Source: an uncultured Porphyromonas sp.
Lineage (GTDB): Bacteria; Bacteroidota; Bacteroidia; Bacteroidales; Porphyromonadaceae
Direction of reading: 5' to 3'
DNA: 22,656 bases
Assembly (NCBI RefSeq): GCF_902489635.1
Contig: NZ_CABUAN010000035.1
Span: 1 to 22,656 of the forward strand
Numbering within the stretch: the stretch's first letter is position 1; each line of letters opens with the position of its first letter. Below are positions 15,248 through 22,656 of this stretch, piece by piece. The position numbers and the translations under genes were made by a program. The notes under the pieces were generated by a model that did no database searches, was not told the origin of the DNA, and saw only the letters and a list, made by a program, of their open reading frames with translations.

Positions 15248-16839
15248 GACTCAATGAAGGTGACGACAGCTTTTCGCTCCTCCTTGCTGAGCTTGCGAAA
15301 CTTCTCAACAGCCGCTCTTGCATCACTAGTTTTAGCACCGTGCCACATGATCGCCTCGATCACGGTACGTGCACGGCAGTCGTGTAGACGATCGCCAGCT
15401 CCAGTAGCCTTCATGCTCAGGCCACGCCCCCACAGTGGAGTGGTACGACACCAACCTGTGCGGATATTGTTCTTCATCTGTAGCTGGTGCTGGATCATAT
15501 CGGTGTAGGGCCAGATCTTCTGATGAGGGTAGCGTGGCAGGAGGCTAGCACGAGCACCTACGAAGAAGTTGTTCGGATCACGAATTTGATCCTCGCCCGT
15601 AGTCCAGGTAGGACGGTGGCAGGTAGCGCAGCCCATCTCCTCAAAGAGCTTCTTACCCTGTTGGAACTCTTTGCTATCAGCATCTCGTGCCGATGGGACG
15701 GCTAGTCCGCGGTGCCACACCATGAAGTCGATATACTCCTCGTCGGTCATATCAGCGGGGAGCTCACTAGAGGTTAGGTAGTCGTAGATGTCCTTCTTGA
15801 CATCACCGCTCTTCCTCCACTCCGGATAGTAGGTGTAAAACTTAGCCTGAACCTCGGGATCTTCGGAAGCTACCTTAGCATAGGTAGGGGTCATATAGTG
15901 GTAGCGACGATCGCTACGAGTTACGTTGGTGATGTTCCAGATAGCATTAGCTCCAGGGCCATCCTGTATGCTACCACGTGTCAAGCCATAGGTGTAGCGA
16001 GGAAGGTACTTAGTGCCATCGCCCTGCTTTTTATTGACGTAGTACCTAACGAAGTCGCCATTCTTCCACACGGTGGGGTTGAGGTTGGCACCATGCTTCT
16101 CCTCCGTCTGATACTGCGCACGGAGGTCCTCGTCACTGATAGCGTCGAGCAGCCCCGTACCGTAGATACCGATGGTACTCTCGAGGCGGACGCGTAGATC
16201 GGAGTATGGGATATCCTTGCCCTTGGCCTGCAGAGGGACGTAGAAGGCATCCTCCGGTATGGTCACCTCTGGGTAAATAAGGTCGTAAGTCTCGCCATCG
16301 TCAAACTTATTGCCCCACTCATCTGTGTAGGGGAGCCAGTCTATCCTAATCTTACGCTCATCAAGTGGTGCCTTAAAGGGTGGCGCAGCTTGCGTCTGAG
16401 GCATACCTGTGAGGGAGGATAGGTAGTTATCGTTTTGGTCCGTGAGGACGAGTAGATAGCCGTTACCTATGATGTTCGAGTTGTACTCGGTCTGTCTAGC
16501 ACCATGACCGTAGCCAGGGTGGCAAGCGATACAGCTAGCACGTAGCCATAGGGGTCCTAAGCCACGCAGCGGGAAGTTTGGATCGGTAGAGGTGTCAAAG
16601 GGATTCTCGAAGAGGCGCTCTCCCCTCTTAAACCTAGCGACCAAACCAGCCTCCTCGACTGCAGGGGTAAACTGCTCGTAACAGGTGGCCGTGTTATTGA
16701 ACGCGGTGCCTAGCTTTCCCCCGCTATAGTACTGCTCTTCGTATGGATTCGTTTCGCTTGGATCTGGACAGTCTGAGCTACATGCGCTCAGAAGAGCCAG
16801 ACAGCCTATCAGGCTACATATGCTTAATACCTTGTTCAT
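15241..16839 (-). CDS. Di-heme DHOR/DUF1111-family lipoprotein, paralogue 2
   Basis: A 532-aa paralogue of the downstream gene. The start at 16839 is chosen over an in-frame ATG at 16869. It is preceded by a good AGAGGAAG ribosome site, rare in this window, and yields a clean lipoprotein signal ending L-L-S-A-C20. Heme motifs are C103-I-A-C-H107 (then PGYGHG) and C404-A-T-C-H408 (then RPTWTTG). It shares long identical stretches with paralogue 1 around YYSGGKLGT, WLPYTDEWGNKFDDGETYDL and the C-terminal third. It differs in a central insert near WKNGDFVRYYVNKKQGDGTK. The duplication suggests partner proteins or distinct substrates. A hairpin with a T-run directly upstream may lower its expression relative to the imelysin. 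Confidence 0.92.
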   Translation of the reverse strand: MNKVLSICSLIGCLALLSACSSDCPDPSETNPYEEQYYSGGKLGTAFNNTATCYEQFTPAVEEAGLVARFKRGERLFENPFDTSTDPNFPLRGLGPLWLRASCIACHPGYGHGARQTEYNSNIIGNGYLLVLTDQNDNYLSSLTGMPQTQAAPPFKAPLDERKIRIDWLPYTDEWGNKFDDGETYDLIYPEVTIPEDAFYVPLQAKGKDIPYSDLRVRLESTIGIYGTGLLDAISDEDLRAQYQTEEKHGANLNPTVWKNGDFVRYYVNKKQGDGTKYLPRYTYGLTRGSIQDGPGANAIWNITNVTRSDRRYHYMTPTYAKVASEDPEVQAKFYTYYPEWRKSGDVKKDIYDYLTSSELPADMTDEEYIDFMVWHRGLAVPSARDADSKEFQQGKKLFEEMGCATCHRPTWTTGEDQIRDPNNFFVGARASLLPRYPHQKIWPYTDMIQHQLQMKNNIRTGWCRTTPLWGRGLSMKATGAGDRLHDCRARTVIEAIMWHGAKTSDARAAVEKFRKLSKEERKAVVTFIESI

Positions 16840-16852
16840 AACAACTTCCTCT

Positions 16853-16905
16853 AAAAAACTATCATACATCTGCAGGGTTCCTCTAGGGATCCTGCAGATG
16901 GTATG
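16853..16905 (-). terminator. Intercistronic terminator/attenuator between imelysin and di-heme gene
   Basis: CATACATCTGCAGG (16863-16876) pairs with 16891-16905 with a single bulged base, around a 14-nt loop. On the minus strand the stem is followed a few bases later by six T (16853-16858), directly before the AGAGGAAG ribosome site of the next gene. This would terminate part of the transcripts, so that porin and imelysin are made in excess over the cytochromes. The T-run is slightly offset from the stem, so efficiency is uncertain. Confidence 0.65.
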
Positions 16906-16920
16906 ACGGTTGGTTATTGA

Positions 16921-18066
16921 TTACTTCTGTACAGCCTCAATAGCTGCATCGATCTTCTCAAGGAGCGCATTGCACGCCTCAATGGCGGGCTTAGTAGCCT
17001 CCTTCGTTAGGTTATTGCGGAAGGGCGCTGGCATAGCAGCTACTGTCTTGATCGCATTGTCTATGGCAGAGCGGATTTCCTTGTCTAGTTCGGGATGCTG
17101 CTTAGCCATGTAGGTAGCGAGAGAGTGATTGTGGACAGTGCCGTCGAGAGAGCCGTAGTAAGCATTGCGGACGCTACGGAGGTTGTCAGTGAAGTCCTCA
17201 ATAGAGTTCCAGCTGTACCAAGACTCCACGTCTAGGACATTGCCCGAGTTGACCGGGTCGGTAATCTTTGTGTTGCCCACCTCGTCAGAGATGTCACTTG
17301 CACCTTGTAGGATCTGTACGAGAGCATCCTTCTGGCTCTTGTAGGCGCTGTTACCCTGCTCCCCAGCAGCGATCATGAGCTGACCGTAGTCCATTGTGGG
17401 GAGGAGCTCGGCATCCTCAAGTGTCTTCTTCTTGTCAGCCGTCACCTTGTCAATGCCAGCCCAGCTAGCCTCTAGGCGGATTGCCTGACGAGCTAGGTCC
17501 TCAGCGACAGCTGCATTGTAGATGCGCTCAGGCTCTGTGATCTCAGCGACCTTGCGAGGCAGTCCATCTCTAAAGATCATGTACTCCACAGCGTGGAAGC
17601 CTAGTAGACCGTAGCCTAGAGAAGCGAAGCCCTTGGCATCTGGACCCTCCTCCTTGAGTTCATTAAGGAGGTCTTTGTTCTGAAGAATGTTGTCTAGCTG
17701 ATTCTTCTGCAGAGGCCAAGAGTCGATGTGCGGGTCGATGTTGTAGTCACCGGCAGCTCCATAGAGAAAAGCCTCGCTAAGCTCCCAGTAAGCTCTCGCC
17801 TCAACCCACTTCTTGCAAGCCTTGCTGACCAGTTCTTGAGAGGGGTTTTTCATCAGCTCCTCGCAAAGCCCAGACAGCTCGATAGCATTGTCTGCTAGAG
17901 ACTTGTAGGTGGGGACTACGACACCCTCGACGAACTGCTTGACGAGTGCCGTCTGCTCGGGGTCTAGCTGCTTTGCCTTGGGCTCGTCGCTCTCTTGACA
18001 AGAGACGAGGAGGATGCCCACGACTGAGAGAAGGAGCATCTTAAAGATGTAGGTATACTTATTCAT
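16921..18066 (-). CDS. Imelysin-family (M75/IrpA-like) lipoprotein
   Basis: A 381-aa periplasm-facing lipoprotein with the lipobox L-L-V-S-C23. The family hallmark GxHxxE is present as G156-F-H158-A-V-E161, preceded by DPHIDSWPL (111-119). Imelysins were named as peptidases, but members such as IrpA and EfeO are tied to iron uptake, and the GxHxxE site is thought to bind metal. A metal-binding role is therefore more likely than proteolysis here. It sits 31 nt behind the porin and ahead of two DHOR genes. COG3487 imelysins and COG3488 DHOR proteins are often neighbours in Gram-negative genomes, which supports a joint function. Confidence 0.93.
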   Translation of the reverse strand: MNKYTYIFKMLLLSVVGILLVSCQESDEPKAKQLDPEQTALVKQFVEGVVVPTYKSLADNAIELSGLCEELMKNPSQELVSKACKKWVEARAYWELSEAFLYGAAGDYNIDPHIDSWPLQKNQLDNILQNKDLLNELKEEGPDAKGFASLGYGLLGFHAVEYMIFRDGLPRKVAEITEPERIYNAAVAEDLARQAIRLEASWAGIDKVTADKKKTLEDAELLPTMDYGQLMIAAGEQGNSAYKSQKDALVQILQGASDISDEVGNTKITDPVNSGNVLDVESWYSWNSIEDFTDNLRSVRNAYYGSLDGTVHNHSLATYMAKQHPELDKEIRSAIDNAIKTVAAMPAPFRNNLTKEATKPAIEACNALLEKIDAAIEAVQK

Positions 18067-18097
18067 AGTCGATTGTATTGTGTTGAGTTAAAAGAAT

Positions 18098-19396
18098 CTA
18101 GAAGTGAAACATGCCAAAGTAGGCGATACCGAGGCTGATCGTCGGCTCATCGTTGAACTGCTTGTGCAGCATACGATAGCTATACTCAGCCTTGACGACG
18201 ATCTCAGGGATCGGGTAGTAGTTGAGTCCGACGGTAAACTTCTGTCGCTCCCACTCCGGCTCGTCGGTCATACTGGGTACTACTTGAAACATGGAGTCGT
18301 AGTAGTCATACCGCCCGAAGAGGTAGAGACGCTGCTTGAGCTGACGTAGCTTGGCCGAGGCTGAGAAAAGGTCATATCCACCCTCCAGGCCTGCAGCTAA
18401 AGCCGCCTTGGCGACACTATTCTTGGGTGAGGGTGAGTCCTTGCGGGTCGTGCGATTAGCCTTCGTGATCTCCATCGAGTCGCCTAGATGTCCGTAGTCC
18501 ACGTTGCCTCGCAAGATAAGATGTGGATTAGCATACTGGAAGTCAAAAGCTCCGATACAGACGAGACCCTTGATATGGTCATACTTATTTGTCGCATTGA
18601 GCGTGTTGCGACCGCTCGTCCCGACGTAGCCGCTCAGGCTGAGGCGCAGGTTGCGTACCGAGTAGTTGTCCACGCGCATGGCGCAGGCGTAGTTCGTCGC
18701 CATCTTAAACTCGTAGGGACTACCCGCCCCGCCATGGATCCAGTCCTTATTGTTAAAGCGGTCAGCATCTAGCCCGGCGATACCCATCACCTCATACCGC
18801 CAGTTAGGTAGTTTACCCCACAGGCCTATACCCGTCTCATGCCAGGTGCAGGGCAGGATCGTGTTCTCCCCCTCGGGGCGGTAGACCGTAAAGAACTCTG
18901 TCGGCATGTGAGATGCGTTGGTTGCTCCGACTGGTACGACCATATGTCCTATGCGCAGGTTGAGTGCTGGTGAGAAGCTCTTCTGTAGCCAAAACTGCTC
19001 GAGAGCCACCTCGCCACCACGCTCTATCTCAGACTCGTACTCGCCAGTCTCCTCCTCTTCGATCTCGACAGCACTCTCCGTGCCACCATGCTCAAACTCG
19101 ATCTCAGAGCCTAGAGACCAACCATGACCAAAATCATAACCAACAAAGAAAACAACGTGTGGCAAGTCTACCTGACCGAAGCTACGAGCATCTTTGTAGA
19201 GCTCCGCATCGGTGTAGCGCTTGAAGTTATTACTGTAAAACATCCTCGATGCGACAGCCTCTCCATACCCACCGATGGTGAGCCGACGAGGAGCTGGTGC
19301 GGAGGTCTGCGACAAAGTGTCCACAGTCTGCGCCTCTGATAGCTGTACGGTGCAAAGTACGAGACCACAGAGGAGATACGATATGAATCGTTTCAT
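18098..19396 (-). CDS. Outer-membrane beta-barrel porin
   Basis: A 432-aa protein with a signal peptide (1-22, cleavage near SEAQ) followed by alternating amphipathic strands and a C-terminal aromatic residue (MFHF), the outer-membrane insertion signal. Motifs such as RLTIGGYGEA at the mature N-terminus and FGRYDYYDSM are common in Bacteroidota phosphate-selective/OprO-P-like or general porins. An acidic loop (EIEEEETGEYESEIERGG, about 111-128) may face the medium or bind cations. It is the first gene of the imelysin/di-heme/ccsBA cluster. Substrate specificity cannot be read from the sequence; a cation or iron-chelate role is inferred only from context. Confidence 0.88.
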   Translation of the reverse strand: MKRFISYLLCGLVLCTVQLSEAQTVDTLSQTSAPAPRRLTIGGYGEAVASRMFYSNNFKRYTDAELYKDARSFGQVDLPHVVFFVGYDFGHGWSLGSEIEFEHGGTESAVEIEEEETGEYESEIERGGEVALEQFWLQKSFSPALNLRIGHMVVPVGATNASHMPTEFFTVYRPEGENTILPCTWHETGIGLWGKLPNWRYEVMGIAGLDADRFNNKDWIHGGAGSPYEFKMATNYACAMRVDNYSVRNLRLSLSGYVGTSGRNTLNATNKYDHIKGLVCIGAFDFQYANPHLILRGNVDYGHLGDSMEITKANRTTRKDSPSPKNSVAKAALAAGLEGGYDLFSASAKLRQLKQRLYLFGRYDYYDSMFQVVPSMTDEPEWERQKFTVGLNYYPIPEIVVKAEYSYRMLHKQFNDEPTISLGIAYFGMFHF

Positions 19397-19411
19397 ATAT
19401 TATTATAGCGT

Positions 19412-19435
19412 GTTTGACATCCGAGTGAATCAAAC
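19412..19435. promoter_or_regulatory. Candidate operator: GTTTGA-N12-TCAAAC
   Basis: GTTTGA (19412-19417) and TCAAAC (19430-19435) form a perfect 6-bp inverted repeat whose half-site centres are 18 bp apart. It lies 16-39 nt upstream of the porin start, within the predicted leader. It could be a regulator site, but six-base repeats are expected by chance at some rate. Confidence 0.3.
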
Positions 19436-19584
19436 GCAGGGGGAGCCTCATCAGCCACCCTTACATTGTTTAGCGTACCTCAAGATGGGTATAGCGGAGG
19501 GTAAATCGAAGAGAATCAGGGGAACGAATCCTCTACTACGCGACATCTTGTGGAGCCTGCCGACGATCCGACAGATTTCTACCA

Positions 19585-19608
19585 CAAAGGTACGGCAGGG
19601 GCTTACAA
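19585..19608 (-). promoter_or_regulatory. Candidate promoter of the porin-imelysin-cytochrome operon
   Basis: The minus strand holds TACCTTTG at 19585-19592, a perfect TAnnTTTG match, with TTG 13 nt upstream (19606-19608), shorter than the usual spacing. It predicts an unusually long leader of about 180 nt before the porin start. I see nothing recognisable in 19609-19790. Confidence 0.45.
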
Positions 19609-19790
19609 TGACTCACGGCAAGAGATAGCATATTGTAGGTATATCGGCAGTAAGTAACAACCGTTCAATACTATCTGTTAGGTAATTCGCTGAGATGATT
19701 GAGCGATGACAAGCCCCGTTTTCTCTAGATCTGCCCTCATCCAAAGGCGCCTGCTACCGACTTATACTTAGCTGTAGGAGTAGCTAGACG

Positions 19791-19915
19791 TTCCTCTCGT
19801 GGAAAGAAACCTTTCCTAGGGAGGAAAACAAAGTTTCCAACGCTGGAAAGGAATAGTTCCTCCCTTGGAACTAAAGAGTTCCTCCCTTGAAACTAAAAAG
19901 TTCCAAGAGGGGAAC
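19791..19915. repeat. Array of six TTCC-N6-GGAA palindromes at exact 22-bp spacing
   Basis: TTCC starts at 19791, 19813, 19835, 19857, 19879 and 19901: five steps of exactly 22 bp. Each is followed after exactly six bases by GGAA; in the fifth module this is GAAA. The best module, TAGTTCC-TCCCTT-GGAACTA (19854-19873), has 7-bp arms. The inner six bases and the linkers vary while the arms and spacing are kept. A lone GGAA sits at 19923. The array lies between the end of the pta-ackA operon and the porin operon promoter. One module of the same form, TTCC-TACCTG-GGAA, occurs inside CACGTG repeat copies A and C. Confidence 0.9.
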
Positions 19916-20033
19916 CATTTTTGGAACTCATATATACTAGAAAGCCAGCACGATACAAAGAGATCTGACGAGGCACACAGACTCGCGCCTCGACACGCTC
20001 ACAAGATAGGACAGCATACCTATATATAATGAG

Positions 20034-20067
20034 GTAGGGGCGAACATCTGTGGATGTCCGCCCCTAC
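20034..20067 (-). terminator. Strong hairpin downstream of ackA
   Basis: GTAGGGGCG (20034-20042) pairs with 20059-20067. After one A/C mismatch an inner ACATC/GATGT stem closes on a 4-nt loop. It lies 40 nt past the ackA stop and is probably the end of the pta-ackA transcript, although no T-run follows on the minus strand, so it may act as a 3' stabiliser instead. Confidence 0.6.
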
Positions 20068-20106
20068 GGCTATTTTGTCATCTTGTGACGAGCTGCGTGG
20101 CTCGCT

Positions 20107-21303
20107 TTACTTGACGAGATCCATCGTGTCACGTGCTATCATCAGCTCCTCGTCGGTGGGGACGCAGATGACGGTCACACGGCTAGAGGGCTTAGAGAGT
20201 ACCTTCTCTTCGCCACGGCTAGAGCGATTGACTGCTGAGTCAAACTCGACGCCCATGAACTCTAGTCCAGAGACTACTGACTCACGAGTCGTCTGGTCGT
20301 TCTCACCGACACCGCCCGTGAAGACGATGACATCGACACCGCCCATAGCAGCTGCGTAGGCTCCGATGTACTTCTTGATACGGTAGCGATACATCTCGAG
20401 CGCAAGCTTAGCGCGCTCGTTGCCAGCCTCGGATGCCTGCTCTACGTCACGCATATCGGAGGAGACACCGCTGATGCCGAGTACACCGCTCTTCTTATTG
20501 ACCATCGTCGAGAAGTCGCTCGGGGTCATCTTCTCATGCTCCATGATAAAGGGTACGATACCTGGGTCGATGCTTCCGCAGCGAGTGCCCATCATCAGAC
20601 CATCCGTAGGGGTCAAGCCCATAGAGGTGTCGAGGACCTTACCATTGCATACGGCTGCGATCGAAGCACCATTGCCGATATGGCAGGTGATGATGCGTGT
20701 CTTGTCAAAGTCCTTGCCAAGAATCTCGCAAGCACGATGGCTGATGTAGCGGTGGCTCGTGCCGTGGAAGCCGTAACGACGTACCCCGTACTTCTCATAG
20801 TACTCGTAGGGTAGCGCATACATATAGGTATATGCGGGCATCGTCTGGTGGAAGGCCGTATCAAAGACAGCTACCTGCTGCACCTTCGGGAGGAGCTTCG
20901 TGATAGCGTCGATACCCTTCAGTGAGGGTGGGTTGTGCAGTGGAGCGAGGTCAGAGACACGCTTTACCTGCTCGATCACCTCGTCATTGATGAGGACGCT
21001 CTTATTGATCGCCTCACCACCATGTACGAGACGGTGACCCACAGCCTCAATCTGGTCGACACTGTCCAGGACAGCGTACTCAGACTTCGTCAGGATCTCG
21101 AGGATAAACTCGACAGCCACCGTGTGCTCGGGTAGCGGACGGTCTATCTGCACCTTCTTGCCGTCGGTCGTCTTAAACTTGATGAAAGAGTCGGGCAGGC
21201 CGAGCTTCTCAATACCGCCTGAAGCGAGGATACGAGCCTCAGGCATATCATATAGTGAATACTTGACAGACGAGCTGCCACAGTTAAGGACTAGTACGAT
21301 CAT
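20107..21303 (-). CDS. ackA: Acetate kinase
   Basis: A 398-aa cytoplasmic enzyme that interconverts acetyl phosphate + ADP and acetate + ATP, the energy-yielding step of acetate fermentation. Active-site residues match those of Methanosarcina AckA: N7, R91 (GHRLVHGGE), D148 (FDTAFHQT), H180 (YGFHGTSH), R241 and a C-terminal E385 in TDEEL. The phosphate loops GNGAS and FTGGVGEN are present. The length is typical. It follows pta by 34 nt in the same direction, the classic operon order, and ends before a strong hairpin at 20034-20067. Confidence 0.97.
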   Translation of the reverse strand: MIVLVLNCGSSSVKYSLYDMPEARILASGGIEKLGLPDSFIKFKTTDGKKVQIDRPLPEHTVAVEFILEILTKSEYAVLDSVDQIEAVGHRLVHGGEAINKSVLINDEVIEQVKRVSDLAPLHNPPSLKGIDAITKLLPKVQQVAVFDTAFHQTMPAYTYMYALPYEYYEKYGVRRYGFHGTSHRYISHRACEILGKDFDKTRIITCHIGNGASIAAVCNGKVLDTSMGLTPTDGLMMGTRCGSIDPGIVPFIMEHEKMTPSDFSTMVNKKSGVLGISGVSSDMRDVEQASEAGNERAKLALEMYRYRIKKYIGAYAAAMGGVDVIVFTGGVGENDQTTRESVVSGLEFMGVEFDSAVNRSSRGEEKVLSKPSSRVTVICVPTDEELMIARDTMDLVK

Positions 21304-21337
21304 AATGTATCTTTAGTAAAGGGAAGGGGGTGATGAA

Positions 21338-22345
21338 TTACTTCTTAGCTGCGATAGCCTGGTTGCAAGTGATCGTGATCACGTTGTAGACATCGTCTAC
21401 AGAGCAGCCACGGCTGAGGTCATTGACTGGAGCAGCCATACCCTGTAGGATAGGACCGACAGCGGTAGCACGACCGAGACGCTCGACGAGCTTGTAAGCG
21501 ACGTTGCCCACCTCTAGGTTCGGGAAGACGAGGACGTTAGCCTTACCAGCTACGGGGCTCTCAGGAGCCTTGAGCTCAGCGATCTTGCTCACGATAGCTG
21601 CGTCAGCCTGTAGCTCACCATCGATGAGTAGGTCAGGAGCCATCTCCTTAGCGATCTTGTAAGCCTCGGTAACCTTGTCAATCATCTCGCTCTTGGCAGA
21701 GCCCTTTGTAGAGTAGCTCAGGAGGGCAATGCGTGGCTCCATGTCGCCGATGCTACGAGCCGTGTCAGCAGAAGCGATAGCGATCTGTGCGAGCTCGTTG
21801 CTGTCAGGATTGGGCGTGACGGCGCAGTCTGCAAAGATGAAGAAGCCGTTCTCGCCATACTCCTTGAGCGGAGAGAAGATGAGGAATGCGCCACTGACCA
21901 CCTTGAGTCCTGGGCGTGTCTTGATGAGCTGGAGTGCGGGGCGGAGCACGTTGCCCGTCGTGTTGTGTGCACCAGCTACCTCACCGTCAGCATCGCCAGA
22001 CTTGATCATTAGGCAGGCAAGGTAAAGCGGATTGACCACTAGCTCGTCAGCCTGCTCTCGGGTCATGCCCTTAGCTTTGCGTAGCTCCATCAGGAGGTCA
22101 CGATAAGCCTCACGGCGAGCGTGGTTTTGTGGATCGATGATCTCAGCCTGATCGATATGCTTAAGCCCTAGCTCAGCAGCCTTAGCCTGGATCTCGGCGG
22201 GGTTGCCTAGGAGGATGATGTGAGCGATGCCGTCAGCGATGATGCGATCAGCAGCTTGGAGGGTGCGAGGCTCGAGACCCTCGGGGAGTACAATGCGCTG
22301 CTTGTTAGCCTTAGCGCGCTGTACGTTCTTTTGAAGTAGTTCCAT
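21338..22345 (-). CDS. pta: Phosphate acetyltransferase (short form)
   Basis: A 335-aa enzyme that converts acetyl-CoA and phosphate to acetyl phosphate and CoA. It is the short form, consisting of the catalytic PTA_PTB domain only, without the N-terminal DRTGG/AAA-like regulatory region of enterobacterial Pta. Family segments include RIVLPEGLEPRTLQAADRI (18-36), DGEVAGAHNTTGNVLRPALQ, LLSYSTKGSAKSE and LVFPNLEVGNVAYKLVERLG. It is the first gene of the pta-ackA operon; a TAnnTTTG promoter box lies 46 nt upstream. No Shine-Dalgarno sequence is evident, as is usual in this phylum. Confidence 0.97.
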   Translation of the reverse strand: MELLQKNVQRAKANKQRIVLPEGLEPRTLQAADRIIADGIAHIILLGNPAEIQAKAAELGLKHIDQAEIIDPQNHARREAYRDLLMELRKAKGMTREQADELVVNPLYLACLMIKSGDADGEVAGAHNTTGNVLRPALQLIKTRPGLKVVSGAFLIFSPLKEYGENGFFIFADCAVTPNPDSNELAQIAIASADTARSIGDMEPRIALLSYSTKGSAKSEMIDKVTEAYKIAKEMAPDLLIDGELQADAAIVSKIAELKAPESPVAGKANVLVFPNLEVGNVAYKLVERLGRATAVGPILQGMAAPVNDLSRGCSVDDVYNVITITCNQAIAAKK

Positions 22346-22390
22346 AGAGGTGTATGATAAGTTTATATTGATGTGCAGTCTTTAGCGCCA

Positions 22391-22398
22391 CAAAGTTA
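22391..22398 (-). promoter_or_regulatory. Candidate promoter -7 box of pta-ackA
   Basis: The minus strand has TAACTTTG, a perfect TAnnTTTG box, giving a leader of about 40 nt. Its flanks (TTTATTT-T-GTAACTTTG-T-GGCG) match those of the fbp promoter at all but two positions. No TTG occurs at the usual upstream distance. Confidence 0.6.
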
Positions 22399-22427
22399 CA
22401 AAATAAAGAGCAGAGCCTCCACGAAAC

Positions 22428-22463
22428 CCTCTAATTTCTAACCTCTGACCTCTAATCTCTAAT
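22428..22463 (+). repeat. CTCTAAY box 4, joined to repeat copy C
   Basis: A row of CTCTAATTTCTAACCTCTGACCTCTAAT-like heptamers ends about 15 nt before the GGGAAATTCG edge of copy C. The junction (CTCTAATCTCTAAT, then ACATAT and TTTAC) is nearly the same as that of copy B on the other strand. Confidence 0.65.
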
Positions 22464-22477
22464 AACATATCTTTACA

Positions 22478-22656
22478 GGGAAATTCGTCCGATTCCCTCC
22501 TTTCTCGAATATCCACGTGGAAAATCTCAAATCTCCACGTGGATATTTTTTATTTTCCACGTGGGCGTCAAACAATTCCTCCGAAGTTTCATTTGATTCC
22601 TCCGAAGAATTTTTTATTTCCTACCTGGGAAATAAAAAATATCCACGTGGAGATTT
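22478..22656 (+). repeat. Modular palindromic repeat, copy C (cut by window end)
   Basis: Direct copy of the element at window start, nearly identical over the visible part. CACGTG cores lie at 22514-22519, 22536-22541, 22558-22563 and 22644-22649. Two TTCCTCCGAAG modules (from 22576 and 22597) and TTCC-TACCTG-GGAA (22618-22631) lie between. Spacing is 22 bp within the CACGTG block. It lies upstream of the pta promoter; the eighth module and right edge are outside the window. Confidence 0.9.

Noticed and set aside
16840..16869. Upstream ATG adding ten residues to di-heme paralogue 2
   Set aside because: It would place residues ahead of an otherwise clean lipoprotein signal and ignore the AGAGGAAG site; the extension overlaps the attenuator T-run.
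19440..19480. CTGATGAG on the minus strand, resembling a hammerhead ribozyme core
   Set aside because: No matching GAAA core segment or cleavage-site stem follows in a workable position.

Overview
The window reads as chromosomal DNA of a Bacteroidota member, most likely a Porphyromonas-type Bacteroidales species. The reasons are a short (about 287 aa) primary sigma factor without the long N-terminal region, class III fructose-1,6-bisphosphatase, fused CcsBA cytochrome c synthetase, promoter -7 boxes of the form TAnnTTTG, and few clear Shine-Dalgarno sequences. Genus is inference from protein style and gene content; no database was consulted.

Layout from left to right. 1-544: a modular palindromic repeat and a terminator. 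545-1063 (-): small GYF_2 + CD225-like membrane protein. 1421-3939 (+): rsmA followed closely by an alkaline phosphatase. 3940-4860 (-): EamA exporter, abutting the phosphatase tail to tail. 4980-5846 (-): rpoD. 6156-8510 (-): class A penicillin-binding protein. 8586-10625 (-): fbp. 10795-11135: second repeat copy, inverted. 11277-19396 (-): a five-gene cluster of outer-membrane porin, imelysin lipoprotein, two paralogous di-heme lipoproteins and CcsBA, ending in a clear intrinsic terminator. 19397-20106: a promoter and a second kind of palindromic array. 20107-22345 (-): the pta-ackA operon. 22428-22656: third repeat copy, cut by the window end.

The five-gene cluster looks like one envelope system. 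A porin would bring substrate across the outer membrane, a GxHxxE imelysin and two c-type di-heme lipoproteins would handle a metal (probably iron) or a redox substrate in the periplasm, and CcsBA would attach heme to the two CxxCH proteins. The most original signal is in the intergenic DNA. Three copies of a repeat of about 310 bp consist of eight small palindromes (mostly centred on CACGTG) spaced about 22 bp apart. A separate locus (19791-19915) has six TTCC-N6-GGAA palindromes at exactly 22-bp spacing. All sit at junctions between transcription units, and several adjacent pairs can fold into terminator-like hairpins followed by T-runs. Degenerate CTCTAAY boxes accompany two of the arrays and occur at two further loci.
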